In this document: positions 7,972-16,724 of the stretch, piece after piece
How positions within the stretch are numbered: the stretch's first letter is position 1
How the letters are laid out: the number at the start of each line of letters is the position of its first letter
Origin: Clostridium sp. M62/1
GTDB taxonomy: Bacteria > Bacillota > Clostridia > Lachnospirales > Lachnospiraceae
DNA: 64,000 nucleotides
Direction: 5' to 3'
NCBI RefSeq assembly: GCF_020736365.1
Contig: NZ_CP085988.1
Location: 2,362,001-2,426,000, forward strand
The notes under the pieces: model-generated
What the model saw: only the letters and a program-made list of their open reading frames with translations
Databases searched by the model: none
Told to the model about the DNA's origin: nothing
Position numbers and translations under genes: made by a program

Positions 7972-8048
7972 ATAAAAACGGCAGGATCAGGCTTCCTCCC
8001 GCGCGAACAAACTTCCCTTTCGTCCACGGGGTATGTCCTGATCCTGCC
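7972..8048 (-). terminator. Terminator after the HPt gene
   Basis: A perfect 12-bp stem GGCAGGATCAGG (7980-7991) with CCTGATCCTGCC (8037-8048), with a 45-base loop, followed on the minus strand by GTTTTTATG. It lies 16 bp beyond the HPt stop codon. Confidence 0.7.
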
Positions 8049-8063
8049 TTCCCGCTTTTCATG

Positions 8064-8414
8064 CTATTTTTTCAGCGCAGCTGTCACTTCAGCGTAGGCA
8101 GCATCCACCTCGGGCATCACCGCCGAAGCCTGGTCCATCCTGCCATCTCTGAGGAACTCTGTCTGCTTCTCCACTGCACGGTACAGGCGCTCAAGGGAGA
8201 GATTCCCAGCCACCCCCTTTAAAGTGTGAGCGGCCTCGAAAGCGCCTTTGGCGTCTCCCTCTGCCATAGCAGTCTTCAGCAGGCTGTAATTGGCATCGTC
8301 TGCAAATTTTTCCAGAAAGCGGTTGAAAAGCATCTCGTTATTCATAAAACGGCCCAGCGCCTCTTCCACCTGGATTCCGGCTGCCGTCAGTCTGTCATAC
8401 CTGTCTTTTTCCAT
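8064..8414 (-). CDS. Histidine phosphotransfer (HPt) domain protein
   Basis: A 116-residue single-domain protein with the HPt signature AAHTLKGVAGNLSL, where H63 is the predicted phosphorylated histidine. HPt proteins shuttle phosphoryl groups between receiver domains in multistep phosphorelays. The start at 8414 follows GGGAGG at good spacing; the open frame extends further upstream through the end of the HD-GYP gene. It lies 14 bp downstream of the HD-GYP response regulator, so the pair is co-transcribed and the HPt probably donates or removes phosphate from that receiver. No sensor kinase is encoded nearby. Confidence 0.88.
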   Translation of the reverse strand: MEKDRYDRLTAAGIQVEEALGRFMNNEMLFNRFLEKFADDANYSLLKTAMAEGDAKGAFEAAHTLKGVAGNLSLERLYRAVEKQTEFLRDGRMDQASAVMPEVDAAYAEVTAALKK

Positions 8415-8428
8415 CGGTACACCTCCCT

Positions 8429-9529
8429 TCAGACATTCTGGTTTATTTTCTCCTGATACATCCTGCGCAGCTCTCCCTCCACCTGAAGGAAGCTGTCTAT
8501 CAGCTCCGGATTGAACACCCCGCACTCTCCGTTTACAATCATCCTGACCGCCTCATCACAGCTGCAGGCATCCTTATAGCACCGTTTGCTGATCAGCGCG
8601 TCATAGACATCTGCCAGGGAGACCACCTGAGACCAGACGGAGATCTCATCCCCCTTCAGACCGTCCGGATATCCTCGTCCGTCCCACCGCTCGTGATGAT
8701 GAAGTGCAATATCGTAGGCGTAGGAATAGGATTCGTGCTCCTTCATCTGCGGAATCTTGGCAAGCAGACGGCCTCCCTGAATGGTATGAGTCTTCATTAT
8801 CTCAAACTCCTCTGGCGTAAAGCGGCCAGGCTTTTTTAATATGGCATCGGGAATGGCAATCTTTCCCACATCGTGCATAATGGCCGCCAGGGCAATCAGC
8901 TCTATCTCATTCTCTGAAAGCCCGTCCCCGAATCTGGTATTCCGCAGAAGAAAGTCCGTAATGTCATGGATTCTGCGCACATGTTCCCCGGACTCATCAC
9001 TTCTGAACTCGATAGCCGTCGAAAGGGACTCCACCATTCCCACGCTCATCCGGTACATCTTCTTTGTCTGCTCAAAAAGTTCCTCCCGCTGGCGCTCCAC
9101 CACATTTCCAAGACGCTTTCTGGCCTGAAACAGCTCGATGATGGAATTGACACGCCGTGTGACGATGTGGGGCACTACAGGCTTTCCGATCACATCCATG
9201 ACTCCCAGGGCGTAGGCCTCCCGCGTCACCTCGTCGCCGGTTTCTGCCGTCACCAGAAAAACAGGCATATGCTCTAAAAGATTCATTTCCTTCATAATCC
9301 TTAAAAGCCCGATGCCGTCCAGCTCCGGCATAATCACATCCAGAAGGACAGCGCAGATGCGCTCTGCGTGATCCGCTAATATCGCAAGAGCCTCTCTTCC
9401 GTTCTCCGCCTCCTCAATCCGGTAGGAGTCTCTGAAAATTTCCGCCAGAATGGCCCGGTTCATCTCCACATCATCTATAATCAGAAGCGTATCTGCCGTA
9501 TTTGGAGAGCTTATGTCTGCATTTTTCAT
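8429..9529 (-). CDS. Response regulator with HD-GYP output domain
   Basis: A 366-residue protein with an N-terminal receiver domain (DD in LLIIDDVEMNR, phospho-acceptor aspartate in VLLDVIMPELDG, conserved K in VIGKPVVP) and a C-terminal HD-GYP domain with HDVGKIAIPD and HHHERWDGRGYPDGL. HD-GYP domains hydrolyse cyclic di-GMP or related dinucleotides, so phosphorylation probably gates second-messenger turnover in the cytoplasm. The ATG at 9529 is chosen because AAGGAGGG lies seven bases upstream. It forms a two-gene unit with the downstream HPt gene; a good promoter lies just upstream. Confidence 0.92.
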   Translation of the reverse strand: MKNADISSPNTADTLLIIDDVEMNRAILAEIFRDSYRIEEAENGREALAILADHAERICAVLLDVIMPELDGIGLLRIMKEMNLLEHMPVFLVTAETGDEVTREAYALGVMDVIGKPVVPHIVTRRVNSIIELFQARKRLGNVVERQREELFEQTKKMYRMSVGMVESLSTAIEFRSDESGEHVRRIHDITDFLLRNTRFGDGLSENEIELIALAAIMHDVGKIAIPDAILKKPGRFTPEEFEIMKTHTIQGGRLLAKIPQMKEHESYSYAYDIALHHHERWDGRGYPDGLKGDEISVWSQVVSLADVYDALISKRCYKDACSCDEAVRMIVNGECGVFNPELIDSFLQVEGELRRMYQEKINQNV

Positions 9530-9554
9530 TGGTATTCCCTCCTTATTTAGATAC

Positions 9555-9583
9555 ATTTTACTGAACTATCGAAAAAAATTCAA
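9555..9583 (-). promoter_or_regulatory. Sigma-A promoter of the HD-GYP/HPt pair
   Basis: Minus-strand -35 TTGAAT (9578-9583), 17-base spacer, -10 TAAAAT (9555-9560), about 25 bp before the start codon at 9529. Confidence 0.68.
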
Positions 9584-9642
9584 CCGCGGGAGGCAGAGAG
9601 GCAGAAACATACAGAGCAGACCAGCCTTCCGTAGGCAGTCCG

Positions 9643-10830
9643 TCAGGCATTTTGGCGGACTGCTTTTTCCAGGCGGGACAGGGCGTCAAGCAGTACAGAT
9701 TTGGGGCAGGCCAGATTCATGCGCTCAAAGCCCTTTCCCTCAGGTCCGAACAGGATCCCCTCGTCAAAAAACAGGTCCGCCTCTGTCATAATCTCCTCCT
9801 GTCTTTCCGGCGTCCATCCGAAAGCCCGAAGATCCATCCACTGAAGATAGGTTCCCTGAAGCTTGGCTGTGCGGATTTCAGGCAGGCGCTCCTCCATAAA
9901 CTGCTTTAAGGTCCGGTGGTTCTCCCAGATCACCTGGATAGCCTCGTCGAGCCAGGCATCACACTTCGTGTAGGCTGCCTCCATGGCCTTGTAGCCCAGG
10001 GCATTCACCCTGCCCTCAAAGGAAACCTTTGCCATCTGTGCCTTCAGCCTTCTTCTCCTCTCCTGATCCGGGATGATCACGCAGGAGGCCTGCAGGCCTG
10101 CCAGGTTAAAGGTCTTGCTGGGGGCCATGCAGGTCATGGTATTTTTTTCTGTCTCCTCTGAGAGAGAGGCAAAGGAGGTAAAGGTATTTCCGGGCATGAT
10201 CAGATCGCAGTGGATCTCATCGGAGATGACAAACACCTGGTGTTTGAGGCAGATGCGGCTCACCTCCATAAGCTCCTCCCTTGTCCACACCCGTCCCACC
10301 GGATTGTGGGGATTGCACAGGATCAGGAGGCGGTTTTCCGGCTTTGACGCCAGCTCCTCCAGCTTTTCGCAGTCAATGGAGTAGAGGAGGTTTTCCCCCT
10401 CAATCAGCGGACATCTGACCAGCCTGCGCCCGTTTTCCTCCACTGCCTTATAGAACGGATAGTAGACCGGAGGCATGACGATAACCCCGTCCCCCTCCTC
10501 CGTAAAAGCAGCTACCCCGTGATAGAGGGCGTTGACGATCCCCGGAGTCGTGTAGAACCACTCCGGCCTTGTCTCCCAGCCGTACCTTCTCCTGGTCCAT
10601 CCCGTAACCGCCTCGTACCAGGAAGGCTCCGCTGTCTGGTAGCCAAGTACTCCCTGGTCGAGACAGTCCTTTAGCGCCTCCACAATCTCCGGCGGATTTT
10701 TGAACTCCATATCTGCTATGGAAAAGGGGACAATCCCCCTTTCCACCTGAGGTTTTTTCTTTTTCATCAGGTTCCACTTGACGGAGCCATTGTCGTAGCG
10801 GTCCAACACTGTTTCAAAATCGTATTTCAC
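9643..10830 (-). CDS. PatB/MalY-type PLP-dependent aminotransferase (probable C-S lyase)
   Basis: A 395-residue fold-type I PLP enzyme. The PLP-binding lysine is in APSKTFNLAGLQ; NPHNPVGRVW and ISDEIHCDL are the conserved cofactor-contact motifs. The N-terminal signature SIADMEFKNPPEIVEAL is characteristic of the MalY/PatB group, whose members cleave cystathionine or other cysteine conjugates to pyruvate, ammonia and a thiol. Aminotransferase activity is also possible. It lies 55 bp downstream of polC on the same strand with no visible terminator between them, so it may be read from the same transcript. A hairpin overlaps the stop codon but has no U-run on this strand. Confidence 0.88.
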   Translation of the reverse strand: MKYDFETVLDRYDNGSVKWNLMKKKKPQVERGIVPFSIADMEFKNPPEIVEALKDCLDQGVLGYQTAEPSWYEAVTGWTRRRYGWETRPEWFYTTPGIVNALYHGVAAFTEEGDGVIVMPPVYYPFYKAVEENGRRLVRCPLIEGENLLYSIDCEKLEELASKPENRLLILCNPHNPVGRVWTREELMEVSRICLKHQVFVISDEIHCDLIMPGNTFTSFASLSEETEKNTMTCMAPSKTFNLAGLQASCVIIPDQERRRRLKAQMAKVSFEGRVNALGYKAMEAAYTKCDAWLDEAIQVIWENHRTLKQFMEERLPEIRTAKLQGTYLQWMDLRAFGWTPERQEEIMTEADLFFDEGILFGPEGKGFERMNLACPKSVLLDALSRLEKAVRQNA

Positions 10831-10885
10831 GGTAAATCCTCCCCTTTATCTTCTCAATTATAGTTTCGCCTGCTGTCTGTAATCT

Positions 10886-13800
10886 CTATAAAGCCAGATC
10901 AAACAGAGAGAGCTGATTGCTCTCCGGAAGCCCCTTAAGAAGCCCCAGATCGGCCATCAGATCGGCCACTGTCTTCGTCACCTTCGAGCGGTTGATAAAG
11001 TCCTCCTTGGACAGGAACGGACCGTCCTCCGCCGCGAACACAATTCCGTCCGCCGCCTTCTCCCCCAGCCCGTCAATGCTGCTCAGGGACGGCATCAGCT
11101 TTCCGTCAATGATCTGGAAGTTTCTGGCGCTGGCCCTGTAAATATCGATGGGCATAAACTCAAAGCCCCTGGCATACATCTCCTGGACAATCCTCATATC
11201 CCGCAGGGTGTCCTGCTCCTTTTTCGACAGAGTATCCAGCCGCTTTTTGTAGTCAGCCAGGTGGTACTCCAGCTTCTCCCTTCCCTGACACATCAGCTCA
11301 TAGGAAAAGCCGCTGGCGCGGATGCTGAAGAAGGCCGCATAGTAGGCAAGAGGATAAAACACCTTACAGTAGGCAATGCGCCATGCCATCATAACGTAGG
11401 CCGCCGCGTGGGCCTTCGGGAACATGTATTTGATCTTTTTGCAGGACCAGATATACCAGTCCGGCACGCCGTGGGCTGTCATTTCCTCCTCCCACTCAGG
11501 CTTCAGGCCCTTGCCTTTCCTGACGCTCTCCATGATGGTGAAGGACAGTCCCTCCTCCAGCCCCCTGCTGATCAGGTAAACCATGATGTCATCTCTGGTG
11601 CAGATGGCAGTCTGAATAGTCGCCTTTCCCTCCTGGATCAGAGTCTGGGCATTGCCCAGCCACACATCGGTTCCGTGGGCCAGACCGGCGATCCGAACCA
11701 GATCGGAAAAATATTTGGGCTTTGTGTCCAGAAGCATCTGCATGGCAAAGTCCGTTCCGAACTCCGGCACGCCGAGGGCCCCCAGAGGGCAGCCGCCGAT
11801 GTCGTCCGGCGTGATTCCCAGGGCCTCCGTGCTCTGGAAGAGGCTCATGACCTCCTTACAGTCAAGAGGAATGTCCTTAACCGGATCCAGGCCTGTCAGA
11901 TCCTGAAGCATACGGATCATGGTGGGATCATCGTGTCCGAGAATATCCAGCTTCAGCAGGTTGTGGTCAATGGAATGGTAGTCAAAGTGGGTGGTGATCG
12001 TCTTTGAGGTCATGTCATCCGCCGGGTGCTGTACAGGGGTGAAGGAGTAGATCTCCTCCCCGTGGGGAAGCACGATGATTCCTCCCGGGTGCTGTCCCGT
12101 AGTTCTCCTGACTCCCACGCAGCCGGTGACAATACGGTTGATCTCGCAGGCCCTCTTTCGCTGTCCTCTCTCCTCGTAGTACTTTTTCACATAGCCGAAG
12201 GCCGTTTTGTCCGCCAGGGTTCCGATGGTTCCCGCCCGGAAGGTCTGCCCTTTTCCGAAGATTACCTCCGTGTAATCGTGGGCGCGGCTCTGGTATTCTC
12301 CTGAAAAGTTCAGGTCGATATCCGGCTCCTTGTCCCCCTTAAATCCCAGGAAGGTCTCGAAGGGAATATCAAACCCGTCCTTCTTTAAAGGCTTTCCGCA
12401 GACAGGGCAGAGCCTGTCCGGCATATCGCACCCTGCCATTCCGGAAAACTTCTTCACCTCCTCGGAGTCAAAGTCGTAGAAATGGCAGTTTGTACAGTAG
12501 TAGTGGGGGCTCAGAGGGTTTACCTCTGTGATACCCGACATGGTAGCCACGAAGGAGGAGCCCACAGAACCTCGCGACCCCACCAGATAGCCGTCCTCAT
12601 TGGACTTCCACACCAGCTTCTGGGCGATGATATACATCACCGCAAAGCCGTTGGAGATAATGGAGTTCAGCTCCCGCTCCAGACGCTCCACCACGATCTT
12701 CGGGAGATCCTCCCCGTACATCTCATGGGCCCTGTTATAGCAGATGTTCCGGAGCATTTCGTCGGAGTTCGGGATAACCGGCGGGCATTTGTCCGGCCTG
12801 ACCGGCGAGATCCGCTCGCACATGGCGGCGATTTTTCTCGTATTGGTGATCACTACCTCCTCGGCCTTGTCGCTTCCCAGATATTCAAATTCCCTCAGCA
12901 TCTCCTCGGTGGTGCGAAGATAGAGAGGCGCCTGGTCATCGCAGTCCTTGAAGCCTTTTCCCGCCATGATAATCCGGCGGTAGACCTCATCCTCCGGGTC
13001 GAGAAAGTGTACGTCGCAGGTGGCGCAGACCGGCTTGTTAAACCGCTCTCCCAGCTCCACGATCTTCCGGTTCAGATCCTTTAAATCCTCCTCTGTCTTC
13101 ACCGTGCTCTTCTCGTCTCTGAGCATGAAGGCATTATTTCCCAGAGGCTGGATCTCCAGATAGTCGTAGAAGCTGACAATCTTATTGATCTCCGCCTCCG
13201 GCACTCCCCGCAGCAGGGCCTGGTAGAGCTCGCCGGCCTCGCAGGCTGAGCCGATAATCAGGCCTTCCCTGTATTTGAGGATCTGGCTCTTTGGAATCCG
13301 CGGCCGCTTTGCATAGTATACCAGATTCGAGTCGGAAACCAGGCGGTACAGGTTGATCCGCCCCACATCGTTCTTGGCCAGAATAATGATGTGGTTGGTG
13401 GGCATTTTCCGAATCGTCTCCACGCTCATCCGGCTCTGCTCATTCAGCTCATCCAGGTTTTCAATGCCGCGGCTTTTTAACATTTCCACAAATTTGACAA
13501 AGATCTCCGCCGTCGCCCCGGCGTCGTCCACGGCCCTGTGGTGGTTTTCCAGGGAAATCCGCAGCTCCTTGGCCACCGTGTCCAGCTTAAAGCGGTTCAG
13601 GTTCGGAAGCAAAAACCGCGCCATGGAAACCGTATCTAACACCGTGGGCTCGAAGCTCTTTCCCTGTATCATGGCATTGTGCCTGATAAAGCTCATATCA
13701 AAGGAAGCATTGTGGGCCACCATCACCGCATCGCTGCAGAATTCCAGAAACTTCGGAAGCACTTCCTCGATTTTCGGCGCCCCCAGAACCATGTTGTCGC

Positions 13801-15502
13801 TGATGCTGGTGAGTTTTTCGATCTCAAAGGGGATGGGCACCTCCGGGTTGACGAAGGTGGAAAACCGGTCCACGATTTTTCCGTTTTCCACCTTTACCGC
13901 GCCGATCTCGATAATCTTGTTCTTCAGAGGGCTGAAGCCCGTTGTCTCGATATCGAACACCACGCAGGTGTGGTCTAAGGACTGTCCCCTGGAATCCTCT
14001 GCCAGCTGCTTTAAATCATCTACCAGATAGCCCTCTACGCCGTAAAGGACCTTGAAGCCGTCCCCCTTTTCCACTGCATGGTTGGCGTCCGGGAAGGCCT
14101 GGACACAGCCGTGATCCGTCACGGCAATCGCATCCATCCCCCACTTTTTGGCCCTCTTTATAATGTCCTTCACCTCTGAGACTCCGTCCATATCGCTCAT
14201 CTTCGTGTGGCAGTGAAGCTCCACACGCTTGACAGGGCTGTTGTCCATGCGCTTTCCGGTGAAATCCTCGCACTTCTTGATGCCCACAATGGAGCCCAGA
14301 GTCAGCTCCCCGTCAAACCGGTCAATGGTGGCCACTCCCTTGAGCCGCACAAACTGCCCGGCTGCGGTAGCCTTTTTCAGATCCTCCACAGCCTCCTCCT
14401 TTGCAAAGATCTTTACGCCGATGGTATCTGTGAAGTCTGTAATGGTAAAGATAAAGAGCTGTTTGCCGCTTCTGAGCTCCCGAATCTCCGTGGTCAGGAT
14501 CTTTCCGCGGATGCAGACCTCTCCTACCTCTCCCTCAATCTGGCTGATCTCTGTCAGCTCATCATCGTCGAAGCTGCGCCCGTAGAGTACGTCGGGATCC
14601 TCCGCCCTCCTGTAGCCGGAGCGGGCAAACTCCTTCTTTTTGAATTCCTTCTTTCCGTAGGTCCCCGAAGAGCCTTTGGCTGTATTCTTCTCCTTTTTCC
14701 CGCTGCCGGAAACTCCTCTGGAAGCGGAAGCGTCCTTTCCGGAAGCTCCTCCGGCTGTCCTGTCTGAGCCGCCGGCTGCATTAACTTCCACCGGCTGCAG
14801 CTTTGCTCTGCCGTCTTCACCGGAAGGCAGCCCGCCCTCCGGGCCGTCTGCTCCGAAGAGATCCAGACCGTCCGCTGAGGCCGCAGCCATGCTGTCCAGG
14901 TAGGCGCTGTAGCCCGGATCAAAGGGAAGAGGCTCTGAGGGCGCCTCGTCTTGCCGGCGCATCTGGCAGGGCACAATCACCGGGTCCACAGCCCGCTTTG
15001 CAGGCTCCCGGTACTCCTCGTCAATCTCCATGGGCAGGCCGCAGCGCTCCACGAAAATTTTCTCCAGGATCCGCTTCAGCTCCGGCGTCCTGTCCCTGGC
15101 TATCATCGTATCCTCCAGAGTCAGGCGCATCACGTCCTCCCGCTCAAAGGTACATTCCGCCTTACGGAACATGCTGTAGAGAAGGATGCTGTAATTTTTA
15201 AGCTCCATAAGGATGCTGTCCCTGTAGACCATCAGGAGCTTTTCCGGCGTGTACTGTCCGGAAAGACGGTATTTTTCCTGAATCTTGATGGCTACCCGCT
15301 TGCCGGGGAACAGCTGCTCCCGGATCCCCTTTTCCAGCCCGTAAATATTCTGTTTGTGAATCAGCCTCGGACTTACAATATAAATGCGAATAGAGCTTCT
15401 GTCCCTGGTGGTGGTGACTCTCTCCACCTCCACCAGGTCTAAAAGCTCCCGCAGATTGTCCGTGATATGTAAGTCAGGAAATACTTCTAAAAAAGGTTTC
15501 AT
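10886..15502 (-). CDS. polC: DNA polymerase III alpha subunit, PolC type
   Basis: A 1538-residue Gram-positive replicative polymerase. Order: N-terminal domain, a low-complexity basic linker (about 200-320), OB domain (from about 330), PHP half (VELHCHTKMSDMDG, about 425), an inserted 3'-5' proofreading exonuclease (FDIETTG near 515, conserved HNASFD, and HRAVDDA), the rest of PHP, then the C-family catalytic palm with PDIDLNFSG near 1064. A four-cysteine zinc site (CTNCHFYDF to CPVCGKPL) lies in between. It is somewhat longer than the roughly 1440-residue Bacillus enzyme, largely because of the linker. Its ATG overlaps the ispG stop by four bases. Confidence 0.97.
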   Translation of the reverse strand: MKPFLEVFPDLHITDNLRELLDLVEVERVTTTRDRSSIRIYIVSPRLIHKQNIYGLEKGIREQLFPGKRVAIKIQEKYRLSGQYTPEKLLMVYRDSILMELKNYSILLYSMFRKAECTFEREDVMRLTLEDTMIARDRTPELKRILEKIFVERCGLPMEIDEEYREPAKRAVDPVIVPCQMRRQDEAPSEPLPFDPGYSAYLDSMAAASADGLDLFGADGPEGGLPSGEDGRAKLQPVEVNAAGGSDRTAGGASGKDASASRGVSGSGKKEKNTAKGSSGTYGKKEFKKKEFARSGYRRAEDPDVLYGRSFDDDELTEISQIEGEVGEVCIRGKILTTEIRELRSGKQLFIFTITDFTDTIGVKIFAKEEAVEDLKKATAAGQFVRLKGVATIDRFDGELTLGSIVGIKKCEDFTGKRMDNSPVKRVELHCHTKMSDMDGVSEVKDIIKRAKKWGMDAIAVTDHGCVQAFPDANHAVEKGDGFKVLYGVEGYLVDDLKQLAEDSRGQSLDHTCVVFDIETTGFSPLKNKIIEIGAVKVENGKIVDRFSTFVNPEVPIPFEIEKLTSISDNMVLGAPKIEEVLPKFLEFCSDAVMVAHNASFDMSFIRHNAMIQGKSFEPTVLDTVSMARFLLPNLNRFKLDTVAKELRISLENHHRAVDDAGATAEIFVKFVEMLKSRGIENLDELNEQSRMSVETIRKMPTNHIIILAKNDVGRINLYRLVSDSNLVYYAKRPRIPKSQILKYREGLIIGSACEAGELYQALLRGVPEAEINKIVSFYDYLEIQPLGNNAFMLRDEKSTVKTEEDLKDLNRKIVELGERFNKPVCATCDVHFLDPEDEVYRRIIMAGKGFKDCDDQAPLYLRTTEEMLREFEYLGSDKAEEVVITNTRKIAAMCERISPVRPDKCPPVIPNSDEMLRNICYNRAHEMYGEDLPKIVVERLERELNSIISNGFAVMYIIAQKLVWKSNEDGYLVGSRGSVGSSFVATMSGITEVNPLSPHYYCTNCHFYDFDSEEVKKFSGMAGCDMPDRLCPVCGKPLKKDGFDIPFETFLGFKGDKEPDIDLNFSGEYQSRAHDYTEVIFGKGQTFRAGTIGTLADKTAFGYVKKYYEERGQRKRACEINRIVTGCVGVRRTTGQHPGGIIVLPHGEEIYSFTPVQHPADDMTSKTITTHFDYHSIDHNLLKLDILGHDDPTMIRMLQDLTGLDPVKDIPLDCKEVMSLFQSTEALGITPDDIGGCPLGALGVPEFGTDFAMQMLLDTKPKYFSDLVRIAGLAHGTDVWLGNAQTLIQEGKATIQTAICTRDDIMVYLISRGLEEGLSFTIMESVRKGKGLKPEWEEEMTAHGVPDWYIWSCKKIKYMFPKAHAAAYVMMAWRIAYCKVFYPLAYYAAFFSIRASGFSYELMCQGREKLEYHLADYKKRLDTLSKKEQDTLRDMRIVQEMYARGFEFMPIDIYRASARNFQIIDGKLMPSLSSIDGLGEKAADGIVFAAEDGPFLSKEDFINRSKVTKTVADLMADLGLLKGLPESNQLSLFDLAL

Positions 15503-16584
15503 TCCCCATCACCTGTTTTCTTTGCATTCTGCATCATGGCGTCCAGCTCTCCCTTCAGGGCGCCAAGCAGCTCCTCCTCCGGAACCTTGCGGATCACCTC
15601 TCCCTTTTTGATGAGAAGTCCCTCTCCGATTCCTCCGGCAATTCCGATGTCTGCCTCCCTGGCCTCTCCGGGGCCGTTGACTACACAGCCCATGACAGCT
15701 ACCTTAATATCAAGGGGATATTCCTGCACCATATTTTCCACCTGGTTTGCCAGGCCGATGAGGTCGATCTGGGTGCGGCCGCAGGTAGGACATGACACTA
15801 CCTCCACTCCGCCCTTTCTGAGCCCCAGTGTGCGCAGGATCAGCTTTGCTGACTTGATCTCCTCCACCGGATTTCCCGTCAGAGACACGCGGATCGTATC
15901 TCCGATCCCCTGATTCAGGATGAGTCCCAGCCCGATGGCTGACTTGATATTGCCGGACAGCACCGTTCCGGCCTCGGTGATTCCCACATGGAGGGGGTAC
16001 ATGGTTTTTTTCGCGATCAGCTCATGAGCCTTCACACACATCAGAACGTCTGATGACTTGATGCTGATGACCAGATTGTCATATCCCATGCGCTCAATCA
16101 TGGAAACCTTGTCCAGGGCGCTCTCCACAATTCCCTCTGCCGTCACGCCGCCGTACTTCTCTATCAGATGCTTTTCCAGGGAACCGCTGTTGACGCCGAC
16201 GCGGATGGGAATTCCATACTCCTTCGCCTTGTCCACCACTGCCTGCACCCGCTCCTCGGAACCGATGTTTCCCGGGTTGATGCGGATCTTGTCCGCCCCG
16301 CACTCAATGGCCGCTATGGCCAGGCGATAGTCAAAGTGAATATCCGCCACAAGGGGGATATGGATGGAGCGCTTTATAGTCTTTAAGCTCTCTGCTGCCT
16401 CCATGGTGGGAACCGCCACGCGGATAATATCGCAGCCTGCACGCTCCAGCTCCAGAATCTGGGCGATAGTGGACGCCGCGTCCTCTGTTTTCGTATTGCA
16501 CATGGACTGAATCAGAATCGGATTTCCACCGCCAATGACGCGGTTCCCGATCTGAACTGTTTTCGTTGAATCTCTGTATGCCAT
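15499..16584 (-). CDS. ispG: 4-hydroxy-3-methylbut-2-enyl diphosphate synthase
   Basis: A 361-residue enzyme of the non-mevalonate (MEP) isoprenoid pathway, acting on 2-C-methylerythritol cyclodiphosphate. The [4Fe-4S] ligands are visible as CPTCGRTQIDL and MGCVVNGPGEAREADIG. The N-terminus YRDSTKTVQIGNRVIGGGNP and SMCNTKTEDAAST are family hallmarks. A GGAGG ribosome binding site precedes the ATG, and its stop overlaps the polC start. With uppS and dxr nearby it supplies undecaprenyl phosphate precursors needed for cell wall and surface glycans. proS, often found between ispG and polC, is absent here. Confidence 0.96.
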   Translation of the reverse strand: MAYRDSTKTVQIGNRVIGGGNPILIQSMCNTKTEDAASTIAQILELERAGCDIIRVAVPTMEAAESLKTIKRSIHIPLVADIHFDYRLAIAAIECGADKIRINPGNIGSEERVQAVVDKAKEYGIPIRVGVNSGSLEKHLIEKYGGVTAEGIVESALDKVSMIERMGYDNLVISIKSSDVLMCVKAHELIAKKTMYPLHVGITEAGTVLSGNIKSAIGLGLILNQGIGDTIRVSLTGNPVEEIKSAKLILRTLGLRKGGVEVVSCPTCGRTQIDLIGLANQVENMVQEYPLDIKVAVMGCVVNGPGEAREADIGIAGGIGEGLLIKKGEVIRKVPEEELLGALKGELDAMMQNAKKTGDGE

Positions 16585-16650
16585 ATGAGGCTTCCTCCGA
16601 TCATTTGATTTGTGTAGGTGTGTGTAAGTGTGTGGGGCATTGGCCGCATA

Positions 16651-16718
16651 CCTGAACAGCCCCGGCCTCTCCTCCCGGCAAGCCGGCTCCCCGAATGGGG
16701 AGTCAGAGGCTGCTCAGG
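16651..16718. other. Structured spacer between rseP and ispG
   Basis: CCTGAACAGC (16651-16660) pairs with GCTGCTCAGG (16709-16718) with one mismatch, and inside it CTCCCC-GAAT-GGGGAG (16687-16702) forms a perfect hairpin. There is no U-run on the minus strand, so this is probably mRNA processing or stability structure, not a terminator. Confidence 0.45.
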
Positions 16719-16724
16719 TGTCAG

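Noticed and set aside
9632..9668. Terminator at the end of the PatB-like gene
   Set aside because: GCAGTCCG/CGGACTGC with five T bases reads as a terminator only on the plus strand, where no gene precedes it; it spans the minus-strand stop codon and has no U-run there.
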